From Deltaproteobacteria bacterium (GTDB lineage: Bacteria; Myxococcota_A; UBA9042; PHBI01): a stretch of DNA of 64,000 nucleotides. The notes under the pieces were generated by a model that was not told where the DNA came from, did not search any database, and saw nothing but the letters and a program-made list of their open reading frames with translations. The first letter of the stretch is position 1, and each line of letters starts with the position of its first letter. The translations under genes and the position numbers were made by a program. Shown here one piece after another: positions 9,809 through 19,857 of the stretch. The stretch covers positions 1 to 64,000 of the forward strand of contig WYBB01000186.1 of NCBI GenBank assembly GCA_011526585.1, written 5' to 3'.

Positions 9809-10881
9809 GTGGGAGAGCTCGCGGCGAGTGCCGCCAGGACGCGCCAGGAGCTGCCCCACGGTAGGAGCGTGTCGAGCGGCTGGCCGTTGGCGCCGAAGAG
9901 CTCCTCGGGGTTGGGCACGTGCACGAAGAAGCGATCGGTGTGGCGCACCGCGGTGGTGACGTCGTGGCCGCGCGCGCGCTCGAGGCGGATCCGCACGTAG
10001 AGTCCGAAGAGCATCGCCAGCAGGAAGCGCTGGTCGCGGTGGTGCACGTAGAAGACCGGGGCGAAGGCGCGGTGCAGGAGGTAGCGTAGGACGAAGGCGC
10101 CTTCGTCGAAGGGGTCGGGGCGGTTGAAGGTGTAGTCCTGCGGGCTGACCGGCTCCCACCAGGCGGCGAGGTCGAAGGCGCTCTCGCCGGCGGCCCTGGC
10201 GAGCTGGAAGGTCGCGCCCGGGTGCCAGAAGTCGGCGCTCCAGAGGTCGGCGGGCAGGTGCGCGGGCGGCGGGGCGCGCTCACCGGTCTCGGCCTCCGCA
10301 AAGGCGATGAGGCGCGCGAGCGGGTCGGGCTCGGGGTGGGCGGCGAGGCGCTCGAAGAGGCGCCAGTGGCCGCGCCAGAACTCGGCGGGCGAGACGATGC
10401 GACCGGCGAGATCGACGTAGGCGTGCGCGTGGTCGGCGAGGTGGCTCACCGCGTCGGTCGGCGGCTCGCCATCGGGCTCGATGAGGGTCTCGAAGCGCGG
10501 CGCGTGCGCGAGCAGCTCGAGCGCGGTCGGGCATTGGAAGGAGAGGCTCGCGACGAGGCGGTCGTCGGTCATGAGCAGGAGGTGCGGGAACTGGCGGCAG
10601 GCGCCGGGAATGGTGGCGGCGCCGAAGCGCGAATGCAGCGAGCACAGGTTGTGCTCGAGGAAGACGCAGGCGCCGTCCTTGCGCGGGAGCTGTTGCCAGC
10701 CATGGACCACCTCGAGCATGCCCTCGCGCATGAGCGCCGCGCGATCGTCGTGCGCGGCCGCGAGGTGGCGGGTGATGCGACGGCGCTCGACCTCGCTCAC
10801 CGGGATCTTGTGCACGCGACAGCACATGCCGCGCTTGCGGCACTGCCACGCGCGGACGAGCGGCGTGAGGTGGAGCGGCAT
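9802..10881 (-). CDS. YkgJ-like cysteine-cluster protein (putative Zn/Fe-chelating or lysine N-methylase type)
   Basis: Cytoplasmic protein of 359 residues without signal or membrane segments. The N-terminus has the cysteine arrangement of the YkgJ/FliB-like family: WQCRKRGMCCRVHKIPVS, then CVFLEHNLCSLH, then GACRQFPHL. Members bind a metal or Fe-S cluster, and FliB-type relatives methylate flagellin lysines. The remainder is family-like but variable. The ATG at 10881 has AGGA upstream; an in-frame GTG at 10893 is the alternative. It is convergent with the preceding lipoprotein (7-bp overlap) and divergent from the DUF47-PiT operon. No flagellar genes are nearby, so methylation of flagellin is not implied. 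Confidence 0.8.
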   Translation of the reverse strand: MPLHLTPLVRAWQCRKRGMCCRVHKIPVSEVERRRITRHLAAAHDDRAALMREGMLEVVHGWQQLPRKDGACVFLEHNLCSLHSRFGAATIPGACRQFPHLLLMTDDRLVASLSFQCPTALELLAHAPRFETLIEPDGEPPTDAVSHLADHAHAYVDLAGRIVSPAEFWRGHWRLFERLAAHPEPDPLARLIAFAEAETGERAPPPAHLPADLWSADFWHPGATFQLARAAGESAFDLAAWWEPVSPQDYTFNRPDPFDEGAFVLRYLLHRAFAPVFYVHHRDQRFLLAMLFGLYVRIRLERARGHDVTTAVRHTDRFFVHVPNPEELFGANGQPLDTLLPWGSSWRVLAALAASSPTH

Positions 10882-10994
10882 CGCGTCCTGCACGCCGCCA
10901 TGGTAGCCGCGGTGCTCGCTGGCGTCGATGCCCGAGTGTCGGGGTCGACCCGGCGCGGTTGACGTCGTCGCGTCGCGGGCGCATGAGACGGCGC

Positions 10995-11639
10995 ATGGGC
11001 TTTCAGCGCTTCGTCCGCTTCCTGATCCCGCGCGCCGACCACTTCTACGAGTTCCTGGAGCGCCAGGCCAACGTCGCCCACCAGGGCGCGCTCGTGCTGG
11101 CGCGCTTCGGCGGTCCCGAGCTCGGCTCGGCCCAGGAGGTCTGCGACGCCGTGCAGGCCCTCGAGCACGAGGGCGATCGCATCGTGCACGAGATGGAGGA
11201 GGCGCTGGCCAAGACCTTCGTCACGCCGCTCGATCGCGAGGATCTGCAGCGCCTCTCGATGGAGCTCGACGACGTGCTCGACCTGACCAACGCGACGGCG
11301 CGCGTGGCCCTGCTCTATGGGGTCGAGAGCCCGTCGCAGGCGTCACGGCAGCTGACCGCGATCCTGGTCGAGGCGACGGCGCTGCTCGCGACGGTGCTGC
11401 CGGCCTTGCGCAAGAACCGCTACAAGGAGCTCATCGACGTGGCGCGGCAGGTGCGGCGCCTCGAAAAGGACGGCGACGTGATCTTCCGGCAGGAGACCTC
11501 GCGCCTCTTCCACGACACCAGCATCGAGCCGCGCGAGCTCATCCGCCAGAAGACGCTGCTCGACGATCTCGAGGGCGCGATCGATCGCTGCGAGCACGTC
11601 GCCAGCACGCTCACCAACCTTGCGGTAAAACATGGTTAG
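10995..11639 (+). CDS. DUF47/PhoU-like phosphate transport regulator
   Basis: About 214 residues, predicted all-helical, belonging to the DUF47 (PhoU-like, formerly pit accessory) family. The start MGFQRFVRFLIPRADHFYEFLERQA is characteristic, followed by paired helices with ExxxD-type metal-binding positions (ALEHEGDRIVHE, LEKDGDVIF). Such proteins bind metal clusters and modulate PiT-type phosphate permeases. Its TAG overlaps the start of the downstream pit gene by 8 bp, so the two form one operon. An in-frame ATG at 10983 is an alternative start; 10995 matches the family N-terminus better. Confidence 0.9.
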   Translation: MGFQRFVRFLIPRADHFYEFLERQANVAHQGALVLARFGGPELGSAQEVCDAVQALEHEGDRIVHEMEEALAKTFVTPLDREDLQRLSMELDDVLDLTNATARVALLYGVESPSQASRQLTAILVEATALLATVLPALRKNRYKELIDVARQVRRLEKDGDVIFRQETSRLFHDTSIEPRELIRQKTLLDDLEGAIDRCEHVASTLTNLAVKHG

Positions 11640-12657
11640 CCTGCTCATCGCGGTCATCGTCGCCGCGCTGATCTTCGACTACATCAACGGCTTCCACGAC
11701 GCCGCCAACGCCATCGCGACCTCGGTCTCGACCGGGGTCCTGCCGATCCGCACCGCGGTGATCCTGGCGGCGATCTTCAACTTCGTCGGCGCCATGACCG
11801 GGGTGAAGGTCGCGCAGACGATCGCCAAGGACTTCGCCGACCCGGCGATCGTCACGCAGACGGTCGTGCTCGCGGCGCTCATCGGGGCGTCGGCGTGGAA
11901 CCTCATCACCTGGTGGCGCGGGATCCCGTCGTCGTCGTCGCACGCGCTGATCGGCGGGCTCGCGGGCGCGGTGGTCGCCCAGGCGGGCTTGTCGGGCTTC
12001 GAGTGGGGCGCGCTGGTCGGCAAGGTGCTGGTGCCGCTCATCCTGTCGCCGCTCATGGGCTTCGTCATCGCCTTCTTCTTGATGATCGGGCTCCTGTGGC
12101 TCGTGCGCGACAGCCGCCCGGCCGCGGTGCATCGGCGCTCGCGCGTGATGCAGCTGGTGTCGGCGAGCGCGATGGCGTTCTCGCACGGCAGCAACGACGC
12201 GCAGAAGGTCATGGGCATCATCACGCTGGCGCTCGTGTCCTTCACGGCGGCCGGGCACAGCGGGTTGCCGGAGTGGATGCTGCCGGTCGACGCCGACCAC
12301 ATCCCGACCTGGGTGATCGTCGCGTGCGCGACGGCGATCGCGCTCGGCACCGCCGCGGGCGGCAAGCGCATCATCAAGACGATGGGCTCGAAGATCATCC
12401 GCATCACGCCGCTGCAGGGGTTCGCGGCCGAGACCGCGGGCACGGCCACCATCCTGAGCGCGAGCGCGCTGGGTGTGCCGGTCTCGACGACCCACTGCAT
12501 CAACGCGGCGATCATGGGGGTCGGCGCCTCGAAGCGCCTGTCGGCGGTGCGCTGGGGCGTCGCCGGCAACATGGTGATCGCGTGGGTCCTGACGATCCCC
12601 CTGGCGGCGGCGATCGCGTTCGTGGCGCTCTTGATCCTGCGCCCCATCTTCGGTTGA
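11632..12657 (+). CDS. pit: PiT-family inorganic phosphate transporter
   Basis: Integral membrane protein of 341 residues for low-affinity phosphate uptake coupled to cations. It shows both inverted PiT signatures: near the N-terminus FDYINGFHDAANAIATSVST, and in the second half FSHGSNDAQKVMGI. A further conserved segment GVPVSTTHCI lies near the C-terminus. About ten hydrophobic segments are visible. The ATG lies inside the end of the DUF47 gene (translational coupling), the classical regulator-permease arrangement. The last 146 bp of the gene lie opposite the 3' end of the convergent lipoprotein gene. Confidence 0.95.
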   Translation: MVSLLIAVIVAALIFDYINGFHDAANAIATSVSTGVLPIRTAVILAAIFNFVGAMTGVKVAQTIAKDFADPAIVTQTVVLAALIGASAWNLITWWRGIPSSSSHALIGGLAGAVVAQAGLSGFEWGALVGKVLVPLILSPLMGFVIAFFLMIGLLWLVRDSRPAAVHRRSRVMQLVSASAMAFSHGSNDAQKVMGIITLALVSFTAAGHSGLPEWMLPVDADHIPTWVIVACATAIALGTAAGGKRIIKTMGSKIIRITPLQGFAAETAGTATILSASALGVPVSTTHCINAAIMGVGASKRLSAVRWGVAGNMVIAWVLTIPLAAAIAFVALLILRPIFG

Positions 12658-13918
12658 GGCCGCGGTCGATCAGGGCGCCGGTCCCGAGCTCGACGAAGGA
12701 CCAGTGCAGGTCGGCCTCGAGCGCGCTCTCGCTGACGGTGAGCGAGCGCACCTCGACCTGGTCGAGCCAGCGCAGGTCGTCGACGATGGTGGAGCTGGGG
12801 GTGATGTCGCCGCCGACGATGCGGTTCCAGTCGCGGATGGCCTCGATCTGGATCACCAGCCTGCCGAAGCTCGGGATCGAGGACCAGACGATCGGGTCGA
12901 GCTCGATGCGCGCCGTCGTCGGGGCGGTGGGCTCGGCGTGCACGTTGAGCTCCTTGGTGCTGGTGCCCACGGTCACGCGCAGCGTGGACCTGCCGGGGAA
13001 GAGGCGGTCGAGCTCGAAGTAGCCCTGCGCATCGGTCGTCGCGGGGGTGAGCGGGGCCAGATATTCGCGGCACTGGCTCAGCGACTTGCAGACCGCCTGC
13101 ACGGAGGCGCCGGCGAGCCCCTGGCCCTGCGCGTCCACGAGGCGCCCCCTGGCGTGGTAGGACCAGCCGGTGCGCTCGAGCAGCGCGGGCAGGGCGTCGT
13201 TGGGCTGGCCGACGCCGAGGTAGAGGTCGGCGGCCTCGCGCAGCGCGTCGACGGTGAGCGGCTTGTACTGGGCGATCATGTCGAAGACGTCGGCGGCCGT
13301 GAGCGACAGCGCCGGGATGAGCGACTCGAGTGTGTTGTGGAGCTGCGCGTCGTAGATCTGCAGCTGCAGCACCGACGGCGAGGTCAGCGCCTGCGTGAGC
13401 GAGGCGCAGTGCACGGGCGCCGAGGCGGTCTGCAGCCCGAGGCGAAGGCGCTCGGTCGGCGTCGCGCCGGCCGGGAGCGGGACGATCCACGCGTCGTCGG
13501 TGGGGGTGGGCGCGATCGGCAACCAGGCGCCGACCTCGGGGAGCGGCTCGTAGGTGCTGTAGGTCGGCTCGCCGGCGAGGTGGAATGAGGTCAGGGCGTC
13601 GGGCGTGCGCGGGAGGTGGAGCTCGAGCGGCTCGGCGCCGGTCCAGGTGACAGCGAAGCTTGTCGCGCCCGCGAGGAGCGTGAGCGGGCCGGAGAGGATC
13701 GGGGCGACGGTGAGCGTGCCGCGCCCGCCGCTGGGGAGGTGGAAGGTGCCGCCGGTGATCGGATCGGGGATCGCGTGCGGACCGGAGGCGTCGACGGGGT
13801 AGTCGACGGCCGGTCCGTAGCGCCAGGCGGCGTCGCCCGGGTCGTCACCGCAGGCGCTCAGCGCCGCATACAGCGCCGCGACGCCGAGAGAGAGGCGAGA
13901 TGCGTTGCGCGGGACCAT
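12512..13918 (-). CDS. Lipoprotein with carboxypeptidase-regulatory-like domain and antisense run-on tail
   Basis: Lipoprotein of 468 residues with signal ending LSAC and a GGAGG ribosome site ahead of the ATG. The middle (residues about 265-345) is a CarboxypepD_reg-like Ig fold: GRLVDAQGQGLAGASVQAV followed by TDAQGYFELDRLFPG. The flanking parts are unrecognised. The sensible protein ends near GTGALIDRG; the last 50 or so residues are Arg/Pro/Ser-rich and lie antisense to the 3' end of pit (146-bp overlap). This tail looks like run-on after loss of a stop codon. A 1-nt frame change near 12670 would give an immediate TGA, so an indel or sequencing error is possible. Confidence 0.78.
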   Translation of the reverse strand: MVPRNASRLSLGVAALYAALSACGDDPGDAAWRYGPAVDYPVDASGPHAIPDPITGGTFHLPSGGRGTLTVAPILSGPLTLLAGATSFAVTWTGAEPLELHLPRTPDALTSFHLAGEPTYSTYEPLPEVGAWLPIAPTPTDDAWIVPLPAGATPTERLRLGLQTASAPVHCASLTQALTSPSVLQLQIYDAQLHNTLESLIPALSLTAADVFDMIAQYKPLTVDALREAADLYLGVGQPNDALPALLERTGWSYHARGRLVDAQGQGLAGASVQAVCKSLSQCREYLAPLTPATTDAQGYFELDRLFPGRSTLRVTVGTSTKELNVHAEPTAPTTARIELDPIVWSSIPSFGRLVIQIEAIRDWNRIVGGDITPSSTIVDDLRWLDQVEVRSLTVSESALEADLHWSFVELGTGALIDRGLNRRWGAGSRAPRTRSPPPGGSSGPTRSPCCRRRPSAPPTGASRRRPP

Positions 13919-14051
13919 GAAGACCTCCGGAGCCCGAGGCGGGCGTTCCACCGGTGTGTCCACGCAAGCGCCGTGCCGCGCGGTCGCGACACACGAGGGC
14001 GGGAGGCGAGGTCAGGCGGGTGTGTCAAAGGTCACAGAGTGTGCGGATGAG

Positions 14052-15419
14052 CTACAGCGCGACGCTGATGCCGCGCTCGGCGACCTCGGCCTTCCAGCCG
14101 AGGGTCTCGCGCATCGCCTTGGCGAGCGCGGCCGAGGCCGGGGGCTCGCCGTGCACGATCCAGGACTTCTTCGGCGGGTGCTGGAAGCCGCCGAGCCAGC
14201 GCATGAGCTCGTTGCGATCGGCGTGCGCCGAGAAGCCGTCGAGGGTGATGACCTGGGCCTTGACCGGGATCTCCTGGCCGAAGATGCGCAGGGTGTCGAC
14301 GCCATCGGCGAGCGCGCGCCCGCGCGTGCCCGCCGCCTGGTAGCCGGGCAGGAGCACGGTCGTGCGCGAGTTGGAGAGGCGCTCTTGCATGTGGTGGAGG
14401 ATACGGCCGCCGGTGGCCATGCCGCTGCCGGCGATCACGACGAAGGCGCCATCGTGGGTGTTGAGGCGCCTGGAGTCGTCGGGTGTGGGCAGCGAGGTGT
14501 AGTCGACGCCGTCGATCGCCATCGGCTCGTGGTAGCGGTCGGGGGCGTGGGCTTCGTAGACGTCGGTGACGGCGATCGCCATCGGGCTGTCGAGGTAGAC
14601 GGGGATCGGCGGGGCGCGTCCCTCGCGCTTGAGCCTGGCGATCGTCCAGAGGAGCTCCTGCGTGCGCCCGATGGCGAAGGCGGGCACGAGCACCGCGCCG
14701 CGCTTGGAGGCGGCGTCGCGCAGGATCGCGGCGAGGCGCTCCTCGCTGTCGGTGCCGTGCTCGCGGTCGCCGTAGGTCGACTCGACGAGCAGCACGTCGG
14801 CGCGGGTGACGAGCTCGGGGTCGGGGATGATCGGGCGATCCCAGCGCCCGAGGTCGCCCGAGAAGACGAGGTGCAGCGGGTGGTGGAGGCCGAGGGTGAG
14901 ATCGACGATGGCGCTGCCGAGGATGTGGCCGGCGCGGAAGAAGCGCGCGCTGACCTCGTGCGCGACGTCGAAGGGCTCGTGCCAGACGTGCGGGCGCACG
15001 AGGCGCATGGTGCGCTCGACGTCGTCCTGGGTGTAGAGGGGCAGGGCGGGGCGGTGCTTGGAGTAGCCGTAGCGGTTGGCGCGGGCGGCGTCCTCCTCCA
15101 TGAGGTGGGCGGAGTCGGTGAGCACGATGCGCATGAGGTCGGCGGTCGACGCGGTGCAGTGGATCGCGCCGCTGAAGCCGCGCTTGACGAAGAGTGGCAG
15201 GGCGCCGGTGTGGTCGAGGTGGCCGTGCGAGACCACGATGGCGTCGAGCGAGCTCGGCTGGACCGGGGGCGCCGCCCAGTTGAGCAGGCGCAGGTCCTTC
15301 TGACCCTGGAAGAGGCCGCAGTCGAGGAGCACGCGGGCGCGGTCGTGGGTGACGAGGTACTTCGAGCCGGTGACGGTGCCGGCCCCGCCGTGGAAGGTGA
15401 GGGTGCGGGTATGAGCCAT
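14052..15419 (-). CDS. MBL-fold/beta-CASP metallo-hydrolase (RNA-processing exonuclease-like)
   Basis: Protein of 455 residues of the metallo-beta-lactamase superfamily with a beta-CASP insertion (COG1236, CPSF/YSH1-like). The zinc motif SHGHLDHTG (H65, H67, D69, H70) is intact. Also visible are the fold start FHGGAGTVTGSKYLV, GHILGSAIV, SGDLGRWD, VESTYGDREH, and the late STPGMA-like segment IAGSGMATGGRILHH followed by GYQAAGTRGR. Family members are RNA endo/exonucleases, but substrate specificity cannot be inferred here. It is encoded 62 bp upstream of the convergently arranged ZIP gene's stop, on the same strand. Confidence 0.88.
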   Translation of the reverse strand: MAHTRTLTFHGGAGTVTGSKYLVTHDRARVLLDCGLFQGQKDLRLLNWAAPPVQPSSLDAIVVSHGHLDHTGALPLFVKRGFSGAIHCTASTADLMRIVLTDSAHLMEEDAARANRYGYSKHRPALPLYTQDDVERTMRLVRPHVWHEPFDVAHEVSARFFRAGHILGSAIVDLTLGLHHPLHLVFSGDLGRWDRPIIPDPELVTRADVLLVESTYGDREHGTDSEERLAAILRDAASKRGAVLVPAFAIGRTQELLWTIARLKREGRAPPIPVYLDSPMAIAVTDVYEAHAPDRYHEPMAIDGVDYTSLPTPDDSRRLNTHDGAFVVIAGSGMATGGRILHHMQERLSNSRTTVLLPGYQAAGTRGRALADGVDTLRIFGQEIPVKAQVITLDGFSAHADRNELMRWLGGFQHPPKKSWIVHGEPPASAALAKAMRETLGWKAEVAERGISVAL

Positions 15420-15481
15420 GGAGGCACCATGCCACGGGTGCGCGCGTGGGGATATGGCGCGCCGGCGATCGGGTGCGGTGC

Positions 15482-16261
15482 TCAGGTCATCAGGAGGGCG
15501 AGCGCCATCATCGCGATGAATCCCACGACGACCGCGAAGGTGGCGCTGCGCTCAGCACCCTCGACGTGGGTCTCGGGCAGCACCTCGCCGGAGATCACGA
15601 AGAGCATGGCGCCCGCGGCGAAGGCCAGGCCCCAGGGCAGGAGCGCGGCGCTCAGGCTGACGGTGGCCGCGCCGATGAGGCCGCCGATCGGCTCGACGAA
15701 GCCGGTGCCGAGCGCGATGAGGAAGGCGCGCCGGCGCGAGGCGCCGCCGGCGATGAGGGCGGCGGCGACGGCGAGGCCCTCCGGCATGTTCTGGGTGGCG
15801 ATCCCGAGCATGACCGCGTGGCCGGTGGCGGGTTCGGTGGCGCCGTAGGCGATGCCGACGCTGAGCCCCTCGGGCAGGTTGTGCAGCGCGATGGCGAGCA
15901 CGAACATCCAGTTGCGGCCGAGGTCGAGGGTCGGGCGGCCTTCGCGGCCTTTGGTGAAGTGCTCGTGTGGTACGAGCCCGTGCAGGCCCCAGAGCGCGAG
16001 CGCACCGAGCGCAAGCCCGAGGCCGACCGTGACGACGGCGGCGAGGTCGTCGCCGCCGCGGGCGTGCACGAGCGCGAGCGCGGGTTGGATCAACGAGAAG
16101 AAGGTCGCGCCGAGCATCATGCCGGCGGCGATGGCGAGCATCATGCGCTGGGCGTTGGGGCTCCAGCCGCTGCGCAGGAAGATCGGCAGCGCGCCGAGCC
16201 CGGTGCCGAGCCCGGCGACGAGACTTCCGAGGAAGCCGGCGAGGATGACCGATCCCTGCAA
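15482..16261 (-). CDS. ZIP-family metal transporter
   Basis: About 259 residues with eight hydrophobic segments. The paired metal-binding motifs of ZIP transporters are present: ALHNLPEGLSVG in the fourth segment and ATQNMPEGLAV in the fifth, followed by GFVEPIGGL. It probably imports Zn(II) or another divalent metal across the inner membrane. A TTG at 16261 is chosen as start because AGGGA lies about 8 nt upstream on the minus strand. A GTG at 16300 would add 13 residues but has no ribosome site. It is divergent from the phosphofructokinase gene. Regulation is not visible. Confidence 0.9.
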   Translation of the reverse strand: MQGSVILAGFLGSLVAGLGTGLGALPIFLRSGWSPNAQRMMLAIAAGMMLGATFFSLIQPALALVHARGGDDLAAVVTVGLGLALGALALWGLHGLVPHEHFTKGREGRPTLDLGRNWMFVLAIALHNLPEGLSVGIAYGATEPATGHAVMLGIATQNMPEGLAVAAALIAGGASRRRAFLIALGTGFVEPIGGLIGAATVSLSAALLPWGLAFAAGAMLFVISGEVLPETHVEGAERSATFAVVVGFIAMMALALLMT

Positions 16262-16319
16262 GCGAGTCCCTGCTGAAGTTGAGCGAGCGCGCCGCGCCAC
16301 CCTGGGTTATCATCGCATC

Positions 16320-17612
<1,293 letters not shown>

Positions 17613-17613
17613 G

Positions 17614-18231
17614 ATGACGACCACCTACCCACCCGACAAGGAGACCGCGACGCCGCTCCTGGGCGATCGTTTCACCGCCGCCTTCGAGCTCGCCGCGAGC
17701 CTCCACCGCCATCAGATCCGCAAGGGCTCCGAGGTGCCCTACCTCGCGCACCTCATGGCCGTCGCCAGCATGGTGCTCGAGCACGGCGCCGACGAGGACG
17801 TCGCCATCGCGGCGCTCTTGCACGACGCCGTCGAGGATCAGGGCGGCCTCCCGGTGCTCGATGGGATCCGCGTGCGCTTCGGTGAGCGCGTCGCCGCGAT
17901 CGTGTTGGCATGCAGCGACTCGACCGAGCCCAAGGGCACGCACAAGCCGCCGTGGCGCGAGCGCAAGGAGCGCTATCTCGCCCATCTGGCGCACACTACG
18001 CCCGAGGCGCGCATGGTCTCGCTCGCCGACAAGCTGCACAACTGCCGCGCGACGGTCGCCGACCTGCGCCACCTGGGCCTCGCGACCTTCGATCGGTTCA
18101 ACGCCGGCGCCGACGACATCGTCTGGTTCTATCGCGCCTTCTGTGAGGCCGCGCGCGAGCACGGCGACTCGCCGTTCGTGCGCGAGCTCGACCTCGTCGT
18201 CAGCGAGCTCGAGCGGCTCGCCAGAGGGTGA
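17614..18231 (+). CDS. HD-domain phosphohydrolase, (p)ppGpp-hydrolase-like
   Basis: Soluble protein of 205 residues resembling the hydrolase half of RelA/SpoT and small MESH1-type enzymes. Motifs: HRHQIRKGSEVPYLAHL (first His), LLHDAVED (HD metal ligands), and LADKLHNCRA (downstream Asp). No synthetase, TGS or ACT domain is present. It may degrade (p)ppGpp or a related nucleotide. The strong AAGGAGGAG ribosome site lies within the last codons of the phosphofructokinase gene, 1 bp separating the frames, so the two are co-translated. That couples a glycolytic enzyme to a nucleotide-hydrolase, but any functional link is inference. Confidence 0.87.
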   Translation: MTTTYPPDKETATPLLGDRFTAAFELAASLHRHQIRKGSEVPYLAHLMAVASMVLEHGADEDVAIAALLHDAVEDQGGLPVLDGIRVRFGERVAAIVLACSDSTEPKGTHKPPWRERKERYLAHLAHTTPEARMVSLADKLHNCRATVADLRHLGLATFDRFNAGADDIVWFYRAFCEAAREHGDSPFVRELDLVVSELERLARG

Positions 18232-18271
18232 AGCAGAGGGTCATCGGCAGCTCGCGAGCGGCCAACACTGG

Positions 18272-18299
18272 TTGACAGGTCGGCCGTTCCGGGGATCCT
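18272..18299 (+). promoter_or_regulatory. Possible sigma70-type promoter of the Sel1 lipoprotein gene
   Basis: A perfect -35 hexamer TTGACA (18272-18277) is followed after 16 bp by a weak -10 GATCCT (18294-18299). Transcription would begin close to the ATG at 18307, so the mRNA could be leaderless, consistent with the absence of a Shine-Dalgarno sequence. The -10 match is poor. Confidence 0.3.
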
Positions 18300-18306
18300 G
18301 CCGCGC

Positions 18307-19857
18307 ATGTGCTACCGAATCATCAGCCTGTCGGCCTTCATCGTATCGCTCGTCGCGTGCGCGAGCACCCCGGTCCCACCCCAGCGCCTCTGTCCGGACG
18401 AGGCCGCCTGCCGCGCCGATTGCGAAGCGGGTGACGCGGCCGCCTGCGCGCGCGCCGAGGTGATGGCCCCGCGCCCCGACGAGTCGCCCGAGGCGCGCAC
18501 CGTGCGCTTGTGCGAGGCCGGCGGCGCGACCGCTTGCCACGAGGCCGGCACGATCTTCGCCGAGGGACGCGGCGTCGCCGCCGACCCGGCGCGCGCTCTA
18601 GCCTCCTATGAGAAGGCCTGCGGGCTGGGTCATGGCGACGGCTGCGCGGCGGCCGGGGTCATGGTGCGTGACGGGCGCGGGCGCGCGGCGGACGCAACCG
18701 CCGCCGCGGCGCTCTTCGAGAAGGGCTGCGGGGCAGGCAGCGCCGAGAGCTGCGCCGAGCTCGCCGCCCAGCTCGAGAGCGGGCTCGGTGTGCCCCAGGA
18801 TCGCGCGCGCGCGTTCTCGCTCAACCGCGACGCGTGCGCCAAGCGCCAGCCGCGCGCCTGCCATGCGCTCGGCAGCGCGCACGAGCACGGCCACGGCACC
18901 GCCGTCGATCTCGACGCCGCGTCGACCGCCTACCGCACCGCGTGCGGGCTCGGGTGGGCGGCGGCGTGCCTGCGCGCCGGCCAGCTCGCCGAGCAGGGCA
19001 AGGGCGCGCCGGCGAACACGGCGGAGATCTTCGAGATGTACGTCGCCGGCTGGAATGGCGGCGATCGCGACGCGACCCTGGCGGCCGCGCGCCTGCGCCT
19101 GAAGGGCGGGGTCGCCTTCGCCAAGGACCCGGCCGAGTGGGATCGCAAGCTCTTCGATGACGCCTGCAAGCTCGACTACCACGAGGCCTGCGTCGAGCGG
19201 GGCTACGCGCTGCGTCTTGGTGACTCGGCCGACGTCTTCCACGCGCAGAAGCTCGGCGAGAACGCCTGCGCGCACGACGTCGCCACGGGCTGCAACCTCG
19301 CGGGTCTCATCGCGTACGGCGTCGCCGGCGACCTCAAGCAGGCCGAGTCGTTCTACGCGCGGGGCTGCGCGATGGGCAATCTGGAGGCGTGCGCCAACCA
19401 GGGCGCGCTGCTCGTGCAGTGCACGCGCGGCGGGCCGTGCGACATGAAGCGCGGCAAGGAGCTCCTGCAGACCGCCTGCGCGCAGAAGGTCGACTTCGCC
19501 TGTCGCGAGCTGGCGTCGATCCTGCGTCGCGGCAACGCCGCCGACAAGGCGGCCGCGGCGGCGCTGGTCGAACGGTCCTGCGAGCTCGGCAACGCCGAGG
19601 CGTGCTACGAGGCGGCGCTCGGGGCCAGGGCGCGGCCCGACGCGCGCCGCCTCTTTGAGCGCGCCTGCTCGCTCGGTGACCAGGTCGCCTGCTTCCAGTT
19701 CGCGGCGATGTTGGAGTCGGGTGACGGCGGCCCCGTCGACGTGCCCGCGGCGGGCCGCGTCATGCAGGCGCAGTGCGCCGACGTGCCCAAGGGCCAGCGC
19801 GGCGACGCGTGCAACGGGTGGTGCCAGCGGCATCCCGAGGCCGGCTACTGTCGTTGA
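18307..19857 (+). CDS. Sel1-repeat lipoprotein, cysteine-rich
   Basis: Lipoprotein of 516 residues with a signal ending LVAC. It is built almost entirely of Sel1-like (TPR-related) repeats of about 36 residues, each with a pattern such as EKACGLGHGDGCAAAGVM, i.e. a Cys pair spaced by about 7-9 residues. The layout resembles the disulfide-stapled Hcp proteins of Helicobacter. At least ten repeats are visible between residues 60 and 490. It presumably works as a periplasmic or surface protein-binding scaffold. The gene converges on the CotH gene with a 13-bp overlap. Confidence 0.87.
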   Translation: MCYRIISLSAFIVSLVACASTPVPPQRLCPDEAACRADCEAGDAAACARAEVMAPRPDESPEARTVRLCEAGGATACHEAGTIFAEGRGVAADPARALASYEKACGLGHGDGCAAAGVMVRDGRGRAADATAAAALFEKGCGAGSAESCAELAAQLESGLGVPQDRARAFSLNRDACAKRQPRACHALGSAHEHGHGTAVDLDAASTAYRTACGLGWAAACLRAGQLAEQGKGAPANTAEIFEMYVAGWNGGDRDATLAAARLRLKGGVAFAKDPAEWDRKLFDDACKLDYHEACVERGYALRLGDSADVFHAQKLGENACAHDVATGCNLAGLIAYGVAGDLKQAESFYARGCAMGNLEACANQGALLVQCTRGGPCDMKRGKELLQTACAQKVDFACRELASILRRGNAADKAAAAALVERSCELGNAEACYEAALGARARPDARRLFERACSLGDQVACFQFAAMLESGDGGPVDVPAAGRVMQAQCADVPKGQRGDACNGWCQRHPEAGYCR

